Source: PKWO01 sp036384915
Lineage (GTDB): Bacteria; Pseudomonadota; Gammaproteobacteria; Burkholderiales; Burkholderiaceae_D
Assembly: GCA_036384915.1 (NCBI GenBank)
Contig: DASVLJ010000074.1
Coordinates: 1 to 64,000, forward strand
Reading direction: 5' to 3'
Length of the DNA: 64,000 nucleotides
How positions within the stretch are numbered: the first letter of the stretch is position 1; each line of letters begins with the position of its first letter. The translations under genes and the position numbers were made by a program. This document shows positions 1 through 8,708 of the stretch, in pieces. The notes under the pieces are model-generated. The model had not been told where the DNA came from and made no database searches. It saw only the letters and a program-made list of their open reading frames with translations.

Positions 1-5
1 CGAAA

Positions 6-101
6 TGGGTGGGAAAAGAGCCCAATTTGGCCTCGCTTTTGAGGACTGTAGCCGTAGCTACAGCCGGAAAAACGGGGGCAAAGTGGGACTTTTCTCCATC
101 C
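6..101. repeat. Long imperfect palindrome with central hairpin
   Basis: A perfect hairpin (CTGTAGC, loop CGTA, GCTACAG; 46-63) sits inside a longer imperfect inverted repeat. By hand alignment, about 29 bases near 8-36 match the reverse complement of about 29 bases near 72-100 at roughly 20 positions. No coding sequence is convincing here. It lies beyond the efp terminator and could be a dispersed cruciform-type repeat; its neighbour to the left is outside the window. Confidence 0.5.
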
Positions 102-150
102 ATTGCAGCCGACTCGCTTCTGCCGCGCAGGCTCCTAGCCCAACAACCCC

Positions 151-180
151 AAAAAACAAAAGCCGCAGACACCTGCGGCT
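151..180 (-). terminator. Rho-independent terminator of efp
   Basis: On the minus strand the stem AGCCGCAG, loop GTGT and CTGCGGCT (161-180) is followed by a T-rich run, TTTG then six T (reverse of 151-160). It begins 23 bases after the efp stop codon. The geometry is that of an intrinsic terminator ending the earP-efp transcript. Confidence 0.85.
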
Positions 181-203
181 TTTTTGCTTGATGCGATATC
201 CGA

Positions 204-761
204 TTACTTGCTGCGGCTCTTGTATTCGCCGGTGCGCGTATCGATTTCGATCTTGTCGCCGATGCCGACGAACAGCGGCACGGGGATTTCGAAGCCGGTG
301 GAGAGCTTGGCGGGCTTCAGAACCTTGCCCGAGGTATCGCCCTTGACGGCCGGTTCGGTGTAGGTGATTTCGCGCACGATGGTGGTGGGCAGTTCGACCG
401 AGATGGCCTTGCCGTTGTAGAACACCACTTCGCATTGCATGCCGTCTTCGAGGTAGTTCAAGGCGTCGACCATGTTTTCGCCTTCGACTTCGTACTGGTT
501 GTACTCTTCATCCATGAAGACGTACAGCGGATCGGCGAAGTAGGAATAGGAGACCGGCTTCTTGTCGAGCACGACGACTTCGAACTTGTCGTCGCCGCGG
601 AACACGTTTTCCAGCGGCGCGTTCGTCAGCAGGTTCTTCATCTTCCACTTGTAGGTGAAACCGGTACGGCTGGAACCGTTGACGTCGGAACGCAGAACGA
701 TGAAGGGCTCGTTGCCCACCATGATGATGTTGCCGACACGAACTTCTTTTGCAAATTTCAT
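204..761 (-). CDS. efp: Elongation factor P
   Basis: EF-P binds between the P and E sites of the ribosome and relieves stalling at polyproline stretches. The 185-residue length is standard and the three-barrel sequence is recognisable throughout (start MKFAKEVRVGN, end TGEYKSRSK). The tip of the modification loop reads SSRTG with arginine at position 32, the EarP-type target, not the lysine used by EpmA/YmfI-type systems. The earP gene lies directly upstream on the same strand, so modifier and target are probably co-transcribed. The start codon is the only one that fits the family N-terminus. A strong terminator follows the gene. Confidence 0.98.
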   Translation of the reverse strand: MKFAKEVRVGNIIMVGNEPFIVLRSDVNGSSRTGFTYKWKMKNLLTNAPLENVFRGDDKFEVVVLDKKPVSYSYFADPLYVFMDEEYNQYEVEGENMVDALNYLEDGMQCEVVFYNGKAISVELPTTIVREITYTEPAVKGDTSGKVLKPAKLSTGFEIPVPLFVGIGDKIEIDTRTGEYKSRSK

Positions 762-877
762 AATATATACACACCAAGTGATAGGGAGATAATCGGTCGC
801 TTCATGGCAGGACGCACGGTAAGCGCATGATTTATCAAGAAAATGCGCGACACGACGCGCTCAGGAACAACCGCACA

Positions 878-2044
878 TTATATCTGCTTTTGCCGTTCAT
901 CTGAAGCAATTGACTCGGCAAATTTGAGCATATTCGCCGTCACATCACCGTTTTCTTGCATCTTTGCGCACCAATTTTCCGCACGGGAAAGAATTTGCTG
1001 CCGTTCGGCTTGCAAGGCTGGCCACTGTGCCGGCAAATCGGTGGCCTCGGCATCATTCCAGGCAAGAGAAAACTCCGTCAGGGCTTTGAGTCCTGGGGCA
1101 TAAAGCCCGAGGAAAGCACGCAGCTTGGTGTGGTGCAGGTTCTCGTCCTGCGGGTAGATGTGCCAGACGAAGGGCTTCTTAGCCCATTGCGCGCGGACGA
1201 AGGAATCCTCGCCGCGAACGAAATTGAAGTCGCAAGCCCAGAGCAGCTTGTCGTAGTCCGTTTGCGGCAAAAAGGGCAGCACGCGCACCGTCAGCATGCC
1301 CTGGCTGCCCGTTGCGCCTGCGGGCGCGGGGCCGCCGATGAATGCTTCCACAGCCTCACGCGCCACGCCTTCGGGGACGAGGCAGGTGATGGGCTCATTG
1401 CCATTGCGCCAGGTATCGAACAGCGCCGCTGCAGGCGCGTGCGGATAGCAGAATAGCGAGACCTTGAACGCTTGCCGCTCTTGCTGCGACAGGCCAAGCG
1501 AATCAAGAAAGTCATGGACAGCCGCGGGATCGTCCGTGAAGCGGCGCCGATCCTCCTCAAGTCCCGACTCACGGATCAGGCCGCCGGTCTTGTCCGTAAA
1601 CCCGGGAAAGAAAAAATGCTTGGTGAGAGGCAGGCGTGGATGGCGCGAGGGCAGGCGATGGCAACCTTCGACCCACTCTTCCGCCGTCAGGCCTTCGAGG
1701 TTGAACCAGACGGCACGCGGCTCGCGTTCGGCCATTGCGGCGATGTAGGCTTCGGGGATGTCGCAGGCGAAGAATTCGATGACGATATCGGCCACGTCTC
1801 TCGCGGCAAAGCCGCTGTCCTGCGCGCGCCAGTGGCGCACCACGATACCATCCACCGTTTGTGTTTCCGCGAGGGTATTCAAGCCAGGGCAGAGCCGCTT
1901 GAAAGTCTCCAGATCGTCAACCCAAAGCGTGACGGCGATGCCATGCTCGCGCCGCAACTGGCGCGCCAGGCGCCAGCAGATGCCGATGTCGCCGTAGTTG
2001 TCGACGACTTTGCAGAACAGATGAAGCGTTTGGAGGGAAGACAT
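878..2044 (-). CDS. earP: EF-P arginine rhamnosyltransferase EarP
   Basis: EarP transfers rhamnose from dTDP-rhamnose to Arg32 of EF-P in the cytoplasm. The 388-residue protein begins LHLFCKVVDNYGDIGICWR, containing the paired aspartates (D15 and D19) that the family uses at its active site. A C-terminal NFVRGEDSFVRAQWA segment matches the nucleotide-sugar-binding region with its conserved Glu. The open frame extends three codons upstream to a TTG at 2053, but the ATG at 2044 starts the conserved sequence and is preferred. No clear ribosome-binding site is visible for either. The efp gene follows 116 bases downstream. dTDP-rhamnose synthesis genes are not in the window and must be elsewhere. 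Confidence 0.95.
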   Translation of the reverse strand: MSSLQTLHLFCKVVDNYGDIGICWRLARQLRREHGIAVTLWVDDLETFKRLCPGLNTLAETQTVDGIVVRHWRAQDSGFAARDVADIVIEFFACDIPEAYIAAMAEREPRAVWFNLEGLTAEEWVEGCHRLPSRHPRLPLTKHFFFPGFTDKTGGLIRESGLEEDRRRFTDDPAAVHDFLDSLGLSQQERQAFKVSLFCYPHAPAAALFDTWRNGNEPITCLVPEGVAREAVEAFIGGPAPAGATGSQGMLTVRVLPFLPQTDYDKLLWACDFNFVRGEDSFVRAQWAKKPFVWHIYPQDENLHHTKLRAFLGLYAPGLKALTEFSLAWNDAEATDLPAQWPALQAERQQILSRAENWCAKMQENGDVTANMLKFAESIASDERQKQI

Positions 2045-2090
2045 CGGGCGCAATCGGAAAATCTACGCCCGAAGTCTACACCACCGGCAG

Positions 2091-3137
2091 TCAGAACCTG
2101 TGCCGGAGACCCACCGAGAAGCTGTTGACCGTGTCGACATAAGCCGCCGCCTGGTCGTTCATGTACATCGCGTACACGTCGGTGCGCTTGGACAGGTCAT
2201 AGTCGTAACCGGCCGAGAAAGTCTTGTGGTCGACCCAGCCGCCGGTCTTGGCGTAGGAGGCGAGGATATTGCCGCCGCCGGCATTGATCTTGGTGCCGAC
2301 CTGGAACGTGTTCAAGCCGGAAGTGGCGCTCGTCGCCGGGCCGCCGGTGACGGCCAGCGGCGTGTCGCTGTGCTCGTACTGAAAATAGATCTTGGCCGGA
2401 GCGAAGTCGTAGGACATGCCCACTTGCGCCACTTTTTGCGTGCTGCCGACCTGGTAGGCGCCAACGAAGGAATTGGTCGGATCCGCCGTGGTGTTTTCGT
2501 AGGCCGCGGTGGCGGCGAACGGGCCATGGAAATACAGCAGGTTGACACTGTAGGAATTCGCGATGCCGATCTGGCCCGCGACAGTATAGAGGACGGTGGC
2601 GCTCAAGCCCTGGAAATTGGGGGTGGAATAGCTGACCGCGTTCGAATAGCCCGAATCCGCGTTGACGACGTTACCCGCGCCGAAGGCATTGTAGGTGTGC
2701 TGGATGATGGGGCTGAAAGCGAAGGAATCGTCGAACGGATTGAACAGCAGCGTCGAGAGATAGAGCGGGCTGATCTGGCGCCCGAGCGTGACGCGGCCGA
2801 AGTTGCCCGACAAGCCGATGTTCGCGTCGCGCGAAAAGAGAGTGTCGCCGGGGAAACGCCCGTCCGTACCATTGTTGGCCTGGAAAAAGCTGCCCAGGCG
2901 AAAGTCGGCTTTCAAGCCGCCGCCCAGGTCTTCCGAACCGCCAATCTGGAAGAACGAAGTCTGAAAGCCGCCGTTTTGCAGGCTGGTGGTGCGCTGCCCC
3001 GTCGCCGCCGAGGTTTGGCTGTTGAGATCGAGGTCGATCATTCCCGATACGGTGACGCTGGTTTGGGCTGACGCGCCGATGGAAAAGGCGGCGGCGCCCG
3101 CAGCCAGAGCCAGGCCGGCGATTTGCTTGCTCATCAT
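2091..3137 (-). CDS. Gram-negative outer-membrane porin
   Basis: This is a 348-residue general porin of the betaproteobacterial trimeric type (Porin_4/OmpC-like). A signal peptide (MMSKQIAGLALAAGAAAF, ending in ASA) precedes QTSVTVSGMIDLDL, the typical first strand. The chain ends LRHRF, with the C-terminal Phe needed for BAM recognition. Alternating aromatic and polar strands fill the middle. An upstream in-frame extension to 3215 was rejected because GGAGA lies at the right distance from the ATG at 3137 and the signal peptide starts there. Substrate is unknown. It is divergent from xdhA, and a perfect palindrome lies about 100 bases upstream. Confidence 0.95.
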   Translation of the reverse strand: MMSKQIAGLALAAGAAAFSIGASAQTSVTVSGMIDLDLNSQTSAATGQRTTSLQNGGFQTSFFQIGGSEDLGGGLKADFRLGSFFQANNGTDGRFPGDTLFSRDANIGLSGNFGRVTLGRQISPLYLSTLLFNPFDDSFAFSPIIQHTYNAFGAGNVVNADSGYSNAVSYSTPNFQGLSATVLYTVAGQIGIANSYSVNLLYFHGPFAATAAYENTTADPTNSFVGAYQVGSTQKVAQVGMSYDFAPAKIYFQYEHSDTPLAVTGGPATSATSGLNTFQVGTKINAGGGNILASYAKTGGWVDHKTFSAGYDYDLSKRTDVYAMYMNDQAAAYVDTVNSFSVGLRHRF

Positions 3138-3238
3138 ATTGAGTCTCCAGACAATGTTGTTGTGTGCCGCCCGTGGCCGAGCGGCAAGGCAATCATGCAA
3201 GAAGCGCGCCGACAAGGGCAGGCAAGCGTGCAGATAAC

Positions 3239-3262
3239 CCTTATATTTGCATCAATATAAGG
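3239..3262. promoter_or_regulatory. Perfect palindrome, putative operator
   Basis: CCTTATAT and ATATAAGG are exact reverse complements separated by TTGCATCA. The site is 102 bases upstream of the porin start and 268 bases upstream of xdhA. The AT-rich 8-8-8 layout resembles a dimeric repressor or activator site. There is no T tract, so it is not a terminator. The cognate regulator is not known. Confidence 0.45.
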
Positions 3263-3435
3263 AGCCTCCCTGGCCAAGGCAAGCTGACGAGCAATCGTTT
3301 GGTGACAAGCCCACGCCGATGTTGCAAAAAAACACGACCCCTTCTTCGATACGCATCAACATGGCCGCTTCGATGGTCTATGCTGGTCTCATGCAAGTAG
3401 TTGATAACGCGGGATTTTCATTCTTCCGGCTATGC

Positions 3436-3450
3436 GATATCGAAAATATC
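3436..3450. promoter_or_regulatory. Short palindrome upstream of xdhA
   Basis: GATAT and ATATC flank CGAAA. It lies 80 bases upstream of the xdhA start, where an operator for purine control could sit. The arms are only five bases, so chance is a real alternative. Confidence 0.25.
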
Positions 3451-3529
3451 AGACATCAGCGAAGTGATATAGCAGGCTGTATCTCCGGTGCTAATCTTGC
3501 TTACACCGAATTCCAACCCCTCGAAGGCC

Positions 3530-5038
3530 ATGTCCGAACCCACTCACTCTACCATCCGCTTCTATCATCGCGGCGCCGTGCAGGAAGTCAGCGGTGCGAC
3601 TGCCACGCCGACCACGCGCACCGTGCTGCAGCACTTGCGCGAAGACTTGCATTGCACCGGCACCAAGGAAGGCTGTGCCGAGGGCGATTGCGGCGCCTGC
3701 ACCGTGGTCATCGGCGAGTTGCGGGATGGCGAATTGGCGCTACGCTCGGTGAATTCCTGCATTCAGTTCCTCCCGGCCCTGGACGGCAAGGCCCTCTTCA
3801 CCGTGGAAGACTTGAAGCAGCCGGACGAAACGCTGCATCCCGTGCAGCAAGCCATGGTGGAATGCCATGGCTCCCAATGCGGCTTCTGCACGCCGGGTTT
3901 CGTCATGTCGCTATGGGATCTCTATCTGCGCCGCGAGGGCTGCAGCGGCGCACCGGCACGCCGCGAGATCGACGATGCGCTCTCGGGCAATCTGTGCCGC
4001 TGTACCGGTTATCGCCCCATCATCGACGCGGCGCGCCGCATGGGCGAACTGCCGCCGGTGCGGTTCGACCGCGCGGCCTTGAGGCAGGCGCTGCTCGACA
4101 TGCAGTGCAATCGGCGCGATAGCGCCCTCTCCTATTCGGCCGGTGGCCAGCAATTCCATGCACCGCGCACGCTGGCGCAACTGGTGGCCCTATGCAGTGC
4201 GCATCCCACGGCCTGCCTGCTGTCCGGCTCGACCGACGTGGGCCTGTGGGTCACCAAGCAGATGCGCCGCCTGGACAACCTCATCTACCTCGGCGAGGTG
4301 GAAGAGTTGAAAGGCACGCGGGAAGCCGAAGGCTGGCTCGAGATCGGTGCCGGCGTGAACCTGAACGATGCCTATGGCGCCGTGGTGCGGCATTACCCGC
4401 AACTGGACGAACTATGGCAGCGCTTCGCCTCGCTGCCGGTGCGCAATGCCGGCACCTTGGGCGGCAATATCGCCAACGGCTCGCCCATCGGCGATTCCGC
4501 GCCCTGGATGATCGCACTGGGCAGCGAAGTCGTGCTCAACGGCCCGCTGGGCCGGCGCAGCCTGCCGCTGGAGGACTTCTACCTCGCCTATCAGAAGAAG
4601 GCTTGGCAACCGGGGGAATTCGTCGAAGCCATGCGCGTGCCGCTGCCGCGCGACGATGTCGCCTTCCGCACCTACAAACTGGCCAAGCGCTTCGACCAGG
4701 ATATTTCCGCCGTGTGCGCCGCCTTCGGCTTCAAGCTGGCCGACGGCAAGGTGCGCGATGCGCGCATCGCCTACGGCGGCATGGCCGCGACCTCGAAGCG
4801 TGCCGCCAGGACCGAAGCGTATTTGAACGGCAAGCCCTGGAACGAGGACACGCTGGCCGAGGCCATGCGCCTGCTTGCCGAAGACTACCAGCCCATGACG
4901 GACATGCGCGCCACCGATGCCTACCGCATGAAGACGGCACAAAATCTGTTGCGCCGGTTCTGGCTGGAGACGCGCGGCGAATCTCCGCTGCCGGCCGGCG
5001 AAATCAATGCCTTCGCAGTCGGGAAGGAGTTTGCATGA
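3530..5038 (+). CDS. xdhA: Xanthine dehydrogenase, Fe-S/FAD subunit
   Basis: This is the small subunit of the cytoplasmic XdhAB enzyme, which oxidises hypoxanthine and xanthine to urate with NAD+ as acceptor. Residues 1-165 hold two [2Fe-2S] clusters: a plant-ferredoxin-type site (GCAEGDCGAC, Cys49/54/57) and a second site (CGFCTPGF and NLCRCTGY). An FAD-binding domain follows (GSTDVGLWV; AGTLGGNIANGSPIGD) with a C-terminal CO-dehydrogenase flavoprotein domain. The length of 502 residues is normal. The frame is open from a GTG at 3488, but the ATG at 3530 starts the conserved part. It overlaps xdhB by four bases (ATGA), so translation is coupled. Confidence 0.96.
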   Translation: MSEPTHSTIRFYHRGAVQEVSGATATPTTRTVLQHLREDLHCTGTKEGCAEGDCGACTVVIGELRDGELALRSVNSCIQFLPALDGKALFTVEDLKQPDETLHPVQQAMVECHGSQCGFCTPGFVMSLWDLYLRREGCSGAPARREIDDALSGNLCRCTGYRPIIDAARRMGELPPVRFDRAALRQALLDMQCNRRDSALSYSAGGQQFHAPRTLAQLVALCSAHPTACLLSGSTDVGLWVTKQMRRLDNLIYLGEVEELKGTREAEGWLEIGAGVNLNDAYGAVVRHYPQLDELWQRFASLPVRNAGTLGGNIANGSPIGDSAPWMIALGSEVVLNGPLGRRSLPLEDFYLAYQKKAWQPGEFVEAMRVPLPRDDVAFRTYKLAKRFDQDISAVCAAFGFKLADGKVRDARIAYGGMAATSKRAARTEAYLNGKPWNEDTLAEAMRLLAEDYQPMTDMRATDAYRMKTAQNLLRRFWLETRGESPLPAGEINAFAVGKEFA

Positions 5039-7398
5039 ATTCGCCTGACGAACACGGGCCCCTGGCCTCCGCCCTCGCCGCGGCCGATGCGTCACCCTGG
5101 GCCGAAGTGGGTCGGCCGCGCTGCCATGAGTCGGCCGTGCTGCACGTGCTGGGCGAAGCGACCTATACCGACGACGTGCCGGAATTGCACGGCACGCTGC
5201 ATGCCGCGCTCGGCCTGTCGCAAAAGGCGCACGCGAACATCAAGCGCATCGACCTCGACCCCGTGCGCCGCTCGGCCGGCGTGGTCGCCGTCTATACGGC
5301 CGCCGACATCCCCGGCACCAACGATTGCGGCCCCATCATCCATGACGACCCGATCCTCGCCGACGGCCTGGTGCAATACTTCGGCCAGCCGGTCTTCATC
5401 GTTGTGGCCGACTCGCACGACAATGCGCGCCGCGCGGCCAGGCTGGCCGTGATCGATTATGAAGAATTGCCCGCGATCCTGACGCCGCAAGCGGCCAAGG
5501 CCGCGCAATCCTTCGTGCTGCCGCCAATGCATCTGCGCCGCGGCGATTTCGACACCGCCTTCAAGGCCTCGCCGCATTCGGTCCAGGGCGAGTTCCACGC
5601 CGGCGGGCAGGAACAGTTCTACCTCGAAGGCCAGATTTCCTACGCCATCCCCAAGGAAGACAAGGCCATGCTGGTGCTGTGCTCGACCCAGCACCCCTCC
5701 GAAATGCAGCACATCGTGGCGCATGCGCTCGGCGTGCATTCGCATAGCGTGGCGGTCGAATGCCGGCGCATGGGCGGCGGGTTCGGCGGCAAGGAATCGC
5801 AATCGGCCATGTGGGCCGCCTGCGCCTCGATCGCGGCGGCAGCGCTCAAGCGCCCCGTCAAGCTGCGCGCCGACCGCGACGACGACATGCTCGTCACCGG
5901 CAAGCGCCATTGCTTCCATTACGAATACCAGGTCGGCTATGACGACACTGGCCGCATCACGGCGGCCAAGGTCGAGATGGTGTCGCGCGCCGGCTTCTCG
6001 GCCGACCTCTCCGGACCCGTGGCCACGCGTGCCGTGTGCCACTTCGACAATGCCTATTACCTGTCCGACGTCGATATTCTGGCCCTGTGCGGCAAGACTA
6101 ACACGCAATCGAACACGGCCTTCCGCGGCTTCGGCGGCCCGCAGGGTGCTATTGCGATCGAATATATCATCGATGAAATCGCGCGCAATCTGGGCATGGA
6201 TGCACTGGACGTGAGAAAGCGCAACCTCTACGGCCGCAACGACGAGGAAGGCCGCAACGTCACGCACTACGGCCAAAAGGTAGCCGACAACGTGATCCAC
6301 GAGTTGATCGCCGAGCTGGAACAAAGCAGCGAATACCGCCGCCGCCGCGCCGAGATCAAGGCCTACAACGCCGGAAGCGAGGTGCTGAAAAAAGGCCTGG
6401 CGCTCACGCCCGTGAAGTTCGGCATCGCCTTCAACCTGACGCACCTGAACCAGGCCGGCGCACTGGTGCACGTGTATACCGACGGTTCGGTGCTGGTCAA
6501 CCATGGCGGCACCGAGATGGGCCAGGGCATCAATACCAAGGTGGCGCAGGTGGTGGCGCACGAATTGGGCGTTGATCTGTCGCACGTGCGCGTTACCGCC
6601 GCCGACACCAGCAAGGTAGCCAACACCTCGGCCACGGCGGCATCCACCGGCGCCGACCTGAACGGCAAGGCGGCGCAGGATGCCGCGCGCCAGATCCGCG
6701 AACGCTTGGCCGTGCTGGCCGCGACGCTGTTCGGCGGCAAGGCCGAGGACGTGCGTTTTGCCGCCGACGAAGTCAGCCTCGGCAGCCAGAAGATCGCCTT
6801 CGCCGCCCTGGTGCAAAAGGCGTACATGGCGCGCATCCAACTCTGGTCCGACGGCTTCTATGCCACGCCGGGCTTGCACTGGGATGCCAAGACCATGACC
6901 GGCAACCCATTCTATTACTTCGCCTATGGCGCGGCGGTGGCCGAGGTCGTGGTCGATACGCTGACCGGCGAATGGAAGCTGTTGTGCGCCGACGCGCTAT
7001 ACGACGCCGGCCAATCGCTCAACCCGGCCATCGACGTGGGCCAGGTCGAAGGCGCCTTCATCCAGGGCATGGGCTGGCTGACCACGGAAGAACTGTGGTG
7101 GGACAAGGCGGGCAAACTGATGACGCATGCGCCATCCACCTACAAGATTCCCGGCATCTCCGACTGCCCGCGCGACTTCCGCGTGCGCCTGTTCAAGAAC
7201 CACAACGCCTCCGACAGCATCCACCGCTCCAAAGCCGTGGGCGAACCGCCGCTGCTGTTGCCGTTCTCGGTGTTTTATGCGATCCGCGATGCGGTGTCGG
7301 CTGCCGGCAACCACAAGGTCAATCCGCCGCTAAATGCGCCCGCGACGAGCGAAGCGATCTTGAAGGCGGTGGAAGCGGTGCAAGCCGCGAAAGTTTAA
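5035..7398 (+). CDS. xdhB: Xanthine dehydrogenase, molybdopterin subunit
   Basis: The 787-residue large subunit carries the molybdenum cofactor and the purine-oxidising site. Visible family motifs, in order, are GEATYTDDVPELHG at the N-terminus, GGQEQFYLEGQ, GGGFGGKESQ, FRGFGGPQG and, near the C-terminus, the catalytic-glutamate motif SKAVGEPPLLLPFSVF. The open frame runs much further upstream, but that part is a shadow of xdhA. The ATG at 5035, overlapping the xdhA stop and preceded by GGAAGGAG, is the start. Cofactor sulfuration is expected to need XdhC, encoded next. Confidence 0.97.
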   Translation: MNSPDEHGPLASALAAADASPWAEVGRPRCHESAVLHVLGEATYTDDVPELHGTLHAALGLSQKAHANIKRIDLDPVRRSAGVVAVYTAADIPGTNDCGPIIHDDPILADGLVQYFGQPVFIVVADSHDNARRAARLAVIDYEELPAILTPQAAKAAQSFVLPPMHLRRGDFDTAFKASPHSVQGEFHAGGQEQFYLEGQISYAIPKEDKAMLVLCSTQHPSEMQHIVAHALGVHSHSVAVECRRMGGGFGGKESQSAMWAACASIAAAALKRPVKLRADRDDDMLVTGKRHCFHYEYQVGYDDTGRITAAKVEMVSRAGFSADLSGPVATRAVCHFDNAYYLSDVDILALCGKTNTQSNTAFRGFGGPQGAIAIEYIIDEIARNLGMDALDVRKRNLYGRNDEEGRNVTHYGQKVADNVIHELIAELEQSSEYRRRRAEIKAYNAGSEVLKKGLALTPVKFGIAFNLTHLNQAGALVHVYTDGSVLVNHGGTEMGQGINTKVAQVVAHELGVDLSHVRVTAADTSKVANTSATAASTGADLNGKAAQDAARQIRERLAVLAATLFGGKAEDVRFAADEVSLGSQKIAFAALVQKAYMARIQLWSDGFYATPGLHWDAKTMTGNPFYYFAYGAAVAEVVVDTLTGEWKLLCADALYDAGQSLNPAIDVGQVEGAFIQGMGWLTTEELWWDKAGKLMTHAPSTYKIPGISDCPRDFRVRLFKNHNASDSIHRSKAVGEPPLLLPFSVFYAIRDAVSAAGNHKVNPPLNAPATSEAILKAVEAVQAAKV

Positions 7399-7407
7399 GA
7401 GGACCTC

Positions 7408-8652
7408 ATGAGTCATTGGTTGGACGTATGCCTGGACATCACAGCACCGTGCGTGCTGGTCACGGTCGCGGCCGTCGACGGCTCGGGGCCGCGCGAGAGT
7501 GGCGCGAAGATGATTGTTACTGCCGATTCGCAGATGGATACGATAGGCGGCGGGCACCTGGAACTCAAGGCTTGCGAACTGGCGCGCGAGATGTTGCGCA
7601 CTGGCGTGCCCGCGCGGCGGTTTGAGCGCTTTGCGCTTGGGCCGGGTTTGGGGCAGTGCTGCGGCGGCGTGGTGTATCTCGCCTTCGAAGTGTTCGATCA
7701 GGCGGCAAAAGGGGAATTGGAAGTGATGCGCGAACGCTTGCGGCGCGGCGAAGACTCATGGCGACTCGTACCTCTGGATGAATCCACGCCCGCCATCCTC
7801 ATTCGAGAAGACCGCCAGCCGATCTCCCCTCTCCCGCTTGCGGGAGAGGGGACGGGGGAGAAGGATTCCAAAAAAGAGTCGACGGCCGCACACTCCCTCT
7901 CCCCCGCCCCCCTGTGCCCCTACGCCGGGCACCCCTATATGGAGGAGCCATTGGCCGTAGGCGAGTGTCGTTCCGTCGGCGATCCGCATGCTGATCGAAA
8001 CCCCGACCTCACCGCAAGCGGGAGAGGGGAATTTCAAACGCCGATGGTATTTACACCGCAGCGCCCCTGCCACATCATGCGCGACACCGCAGGCAAACGC
8101 TGGCTCGTCGATCCTTGCCTCGCTCATCGCCCTCACCTCGTCCTCTTCGGCGCAGGCCACGTAGGCACGGCCATCGTGCGCTTTCTCGCCGACCTCCCCT
8201 GCCGCGTAACCTGGGTGGACGAACGCGAAGACCTGTTTCCGCAACAAGTCCCGGCCAACGTAACAATCGAAGCCACCGACACCCCAGAGGCCATCGCGGA
8301 CCAAGCGCCGCAGGGTGCCACCTTCCTGGTGCTGACCCACAGCCACACCCTGGACCAAACGCTCTCCGAACACATCCTAAAACGCCCGGGCAACGACTGG
8401 TTCGGCCTCATCGGCTCGCGCACCAAGCGCATGCAATTCGAACACCGCCTGAGCGAGCGCGGCATCACGCGCGCCAAGCTCGATGCCATGATCTGCCCCA
8501 TCGGCATACCCGGCATCGCCGGCAAGGAACCGGCCGTGATCGCCGCCGCCGTGGCGGCACAATTGCTGCAGGTATGGGAAGCGCAGGCACGCGCCGTGCC
8601 GCTCGATGCGCAACCGCGAAGCACGCAGCCCGCCAAAGCCGTTTCCACCTGA
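7408..8652 (+). CDS. xdhC: XdhC molybdopterin-inserting chaperone with repeat insertion
   Basis: XdhC binds the molybdenum cofactor and delivers its sulfurated form to XdhB. The N-terminal XdhC/CoxI domain is clear (AAVDGSGPRESGAKM, DTIGGGHLE, GPGLGQCCGG). So is the C-terminal Rossmann domain (LVLFGAGHVGTAIV; LIGSRTKR; GIPGIAGKEPAVIA). The protein has 414 residues, against roughly 340 for typical homologues. The excess is residues about 140-207, which are encoded entirely by a palindromic repeat element (7826-8029) that reads through in frame. The insert falls in the linker between the two domains, so the protein could still fold. AGAGGA lies just before the ATG. Confidence 0.93.
   Translation: MSHWLDVCLDITAPCVLVTVAAVDGSGPRESGAKMIVTADSQMDTIGGGHLELKACELAREMLRTGVPARRFERFALGPGLGQCCGGVVYLAFEVFDQAAKGELEVMRERLRRGEDSWRLVPLDESTPAILIREDRQPISPLPLAGEGTGEKDSKKESTAAHSLSPAPLCPYAGHPYMEEPLAVGECRSVGDPHADRNPDLTASGRGEFQTPMVFTPQRPCHIMRDTAGKRWLVDPCLAHRPHLVLFGAGHVGTAIVRFLADLPCRVTWVDEREDLFPQQVPANVTIEATDTPEAIADQAPQGATFLVLTHSHTLDQTLSEHILKRPGNDWFGLIGSRTKRMQFEHRLSERGITRAKLDAMICPIGIPGIAGKEPAVIAAAVAAQLLQVWEAQARAVPLDAQPRSTQPAKAVST
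7826..8029. mobile_element. 204-bp MITE-like element inside xdhC
   Basis: The element begins CCCCTCTCCCGCTTGCGG (7826-7843) and ends with its exact reverse complement (8012-8029), giving 18-base perfect terminal inverted repeats. The left end is itself a hairpin (CCCCTCTCCCGC TT GCGGGAGAGGGG, 7826-7851). The length, 204, is divisible by three and no stop codon occurs in the xdhC frame. Related cores lie at 27573, 35078, 48210 and, degenerately, near 10771, mostly between genes. It has no transposase, so it would be a non-autonomous repeat. Low-complexity C-rich sequence in the middle encodes an unusual Pro/Ser/Glu-rich peptide. Confidence 0.75.
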
Positions 8653-8708
8653 CAAATACACATCCGCGGCGGCGGGATTAGAATACCGACAGCCTCTTGG
8701 AATTTCCT

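Larger units (their letters stand above)
3138..3529. other. Divergent porin/xdhA intergenic region (392 bp)
   Basis: This AT-richer spacer must hold the promoters for the porin (leftward) and the xanthine dehydrogenase genes (rightward). It contains a perfect 8-base-arm palindrome at 3239-3262 and a shorter one (GATAT/ATATC) at 3436-3450. No convincing open frame, RNA gene or clear -35/-10 pair was identified. Confidence 0.6.

Noticed and set aside
4192..5034. Upstream extension of xdhB
   Set aside because: It lies out of frame within xdhA; the ATG at 5035 with a good ribosome-binding site and ATGA overlap is the start.
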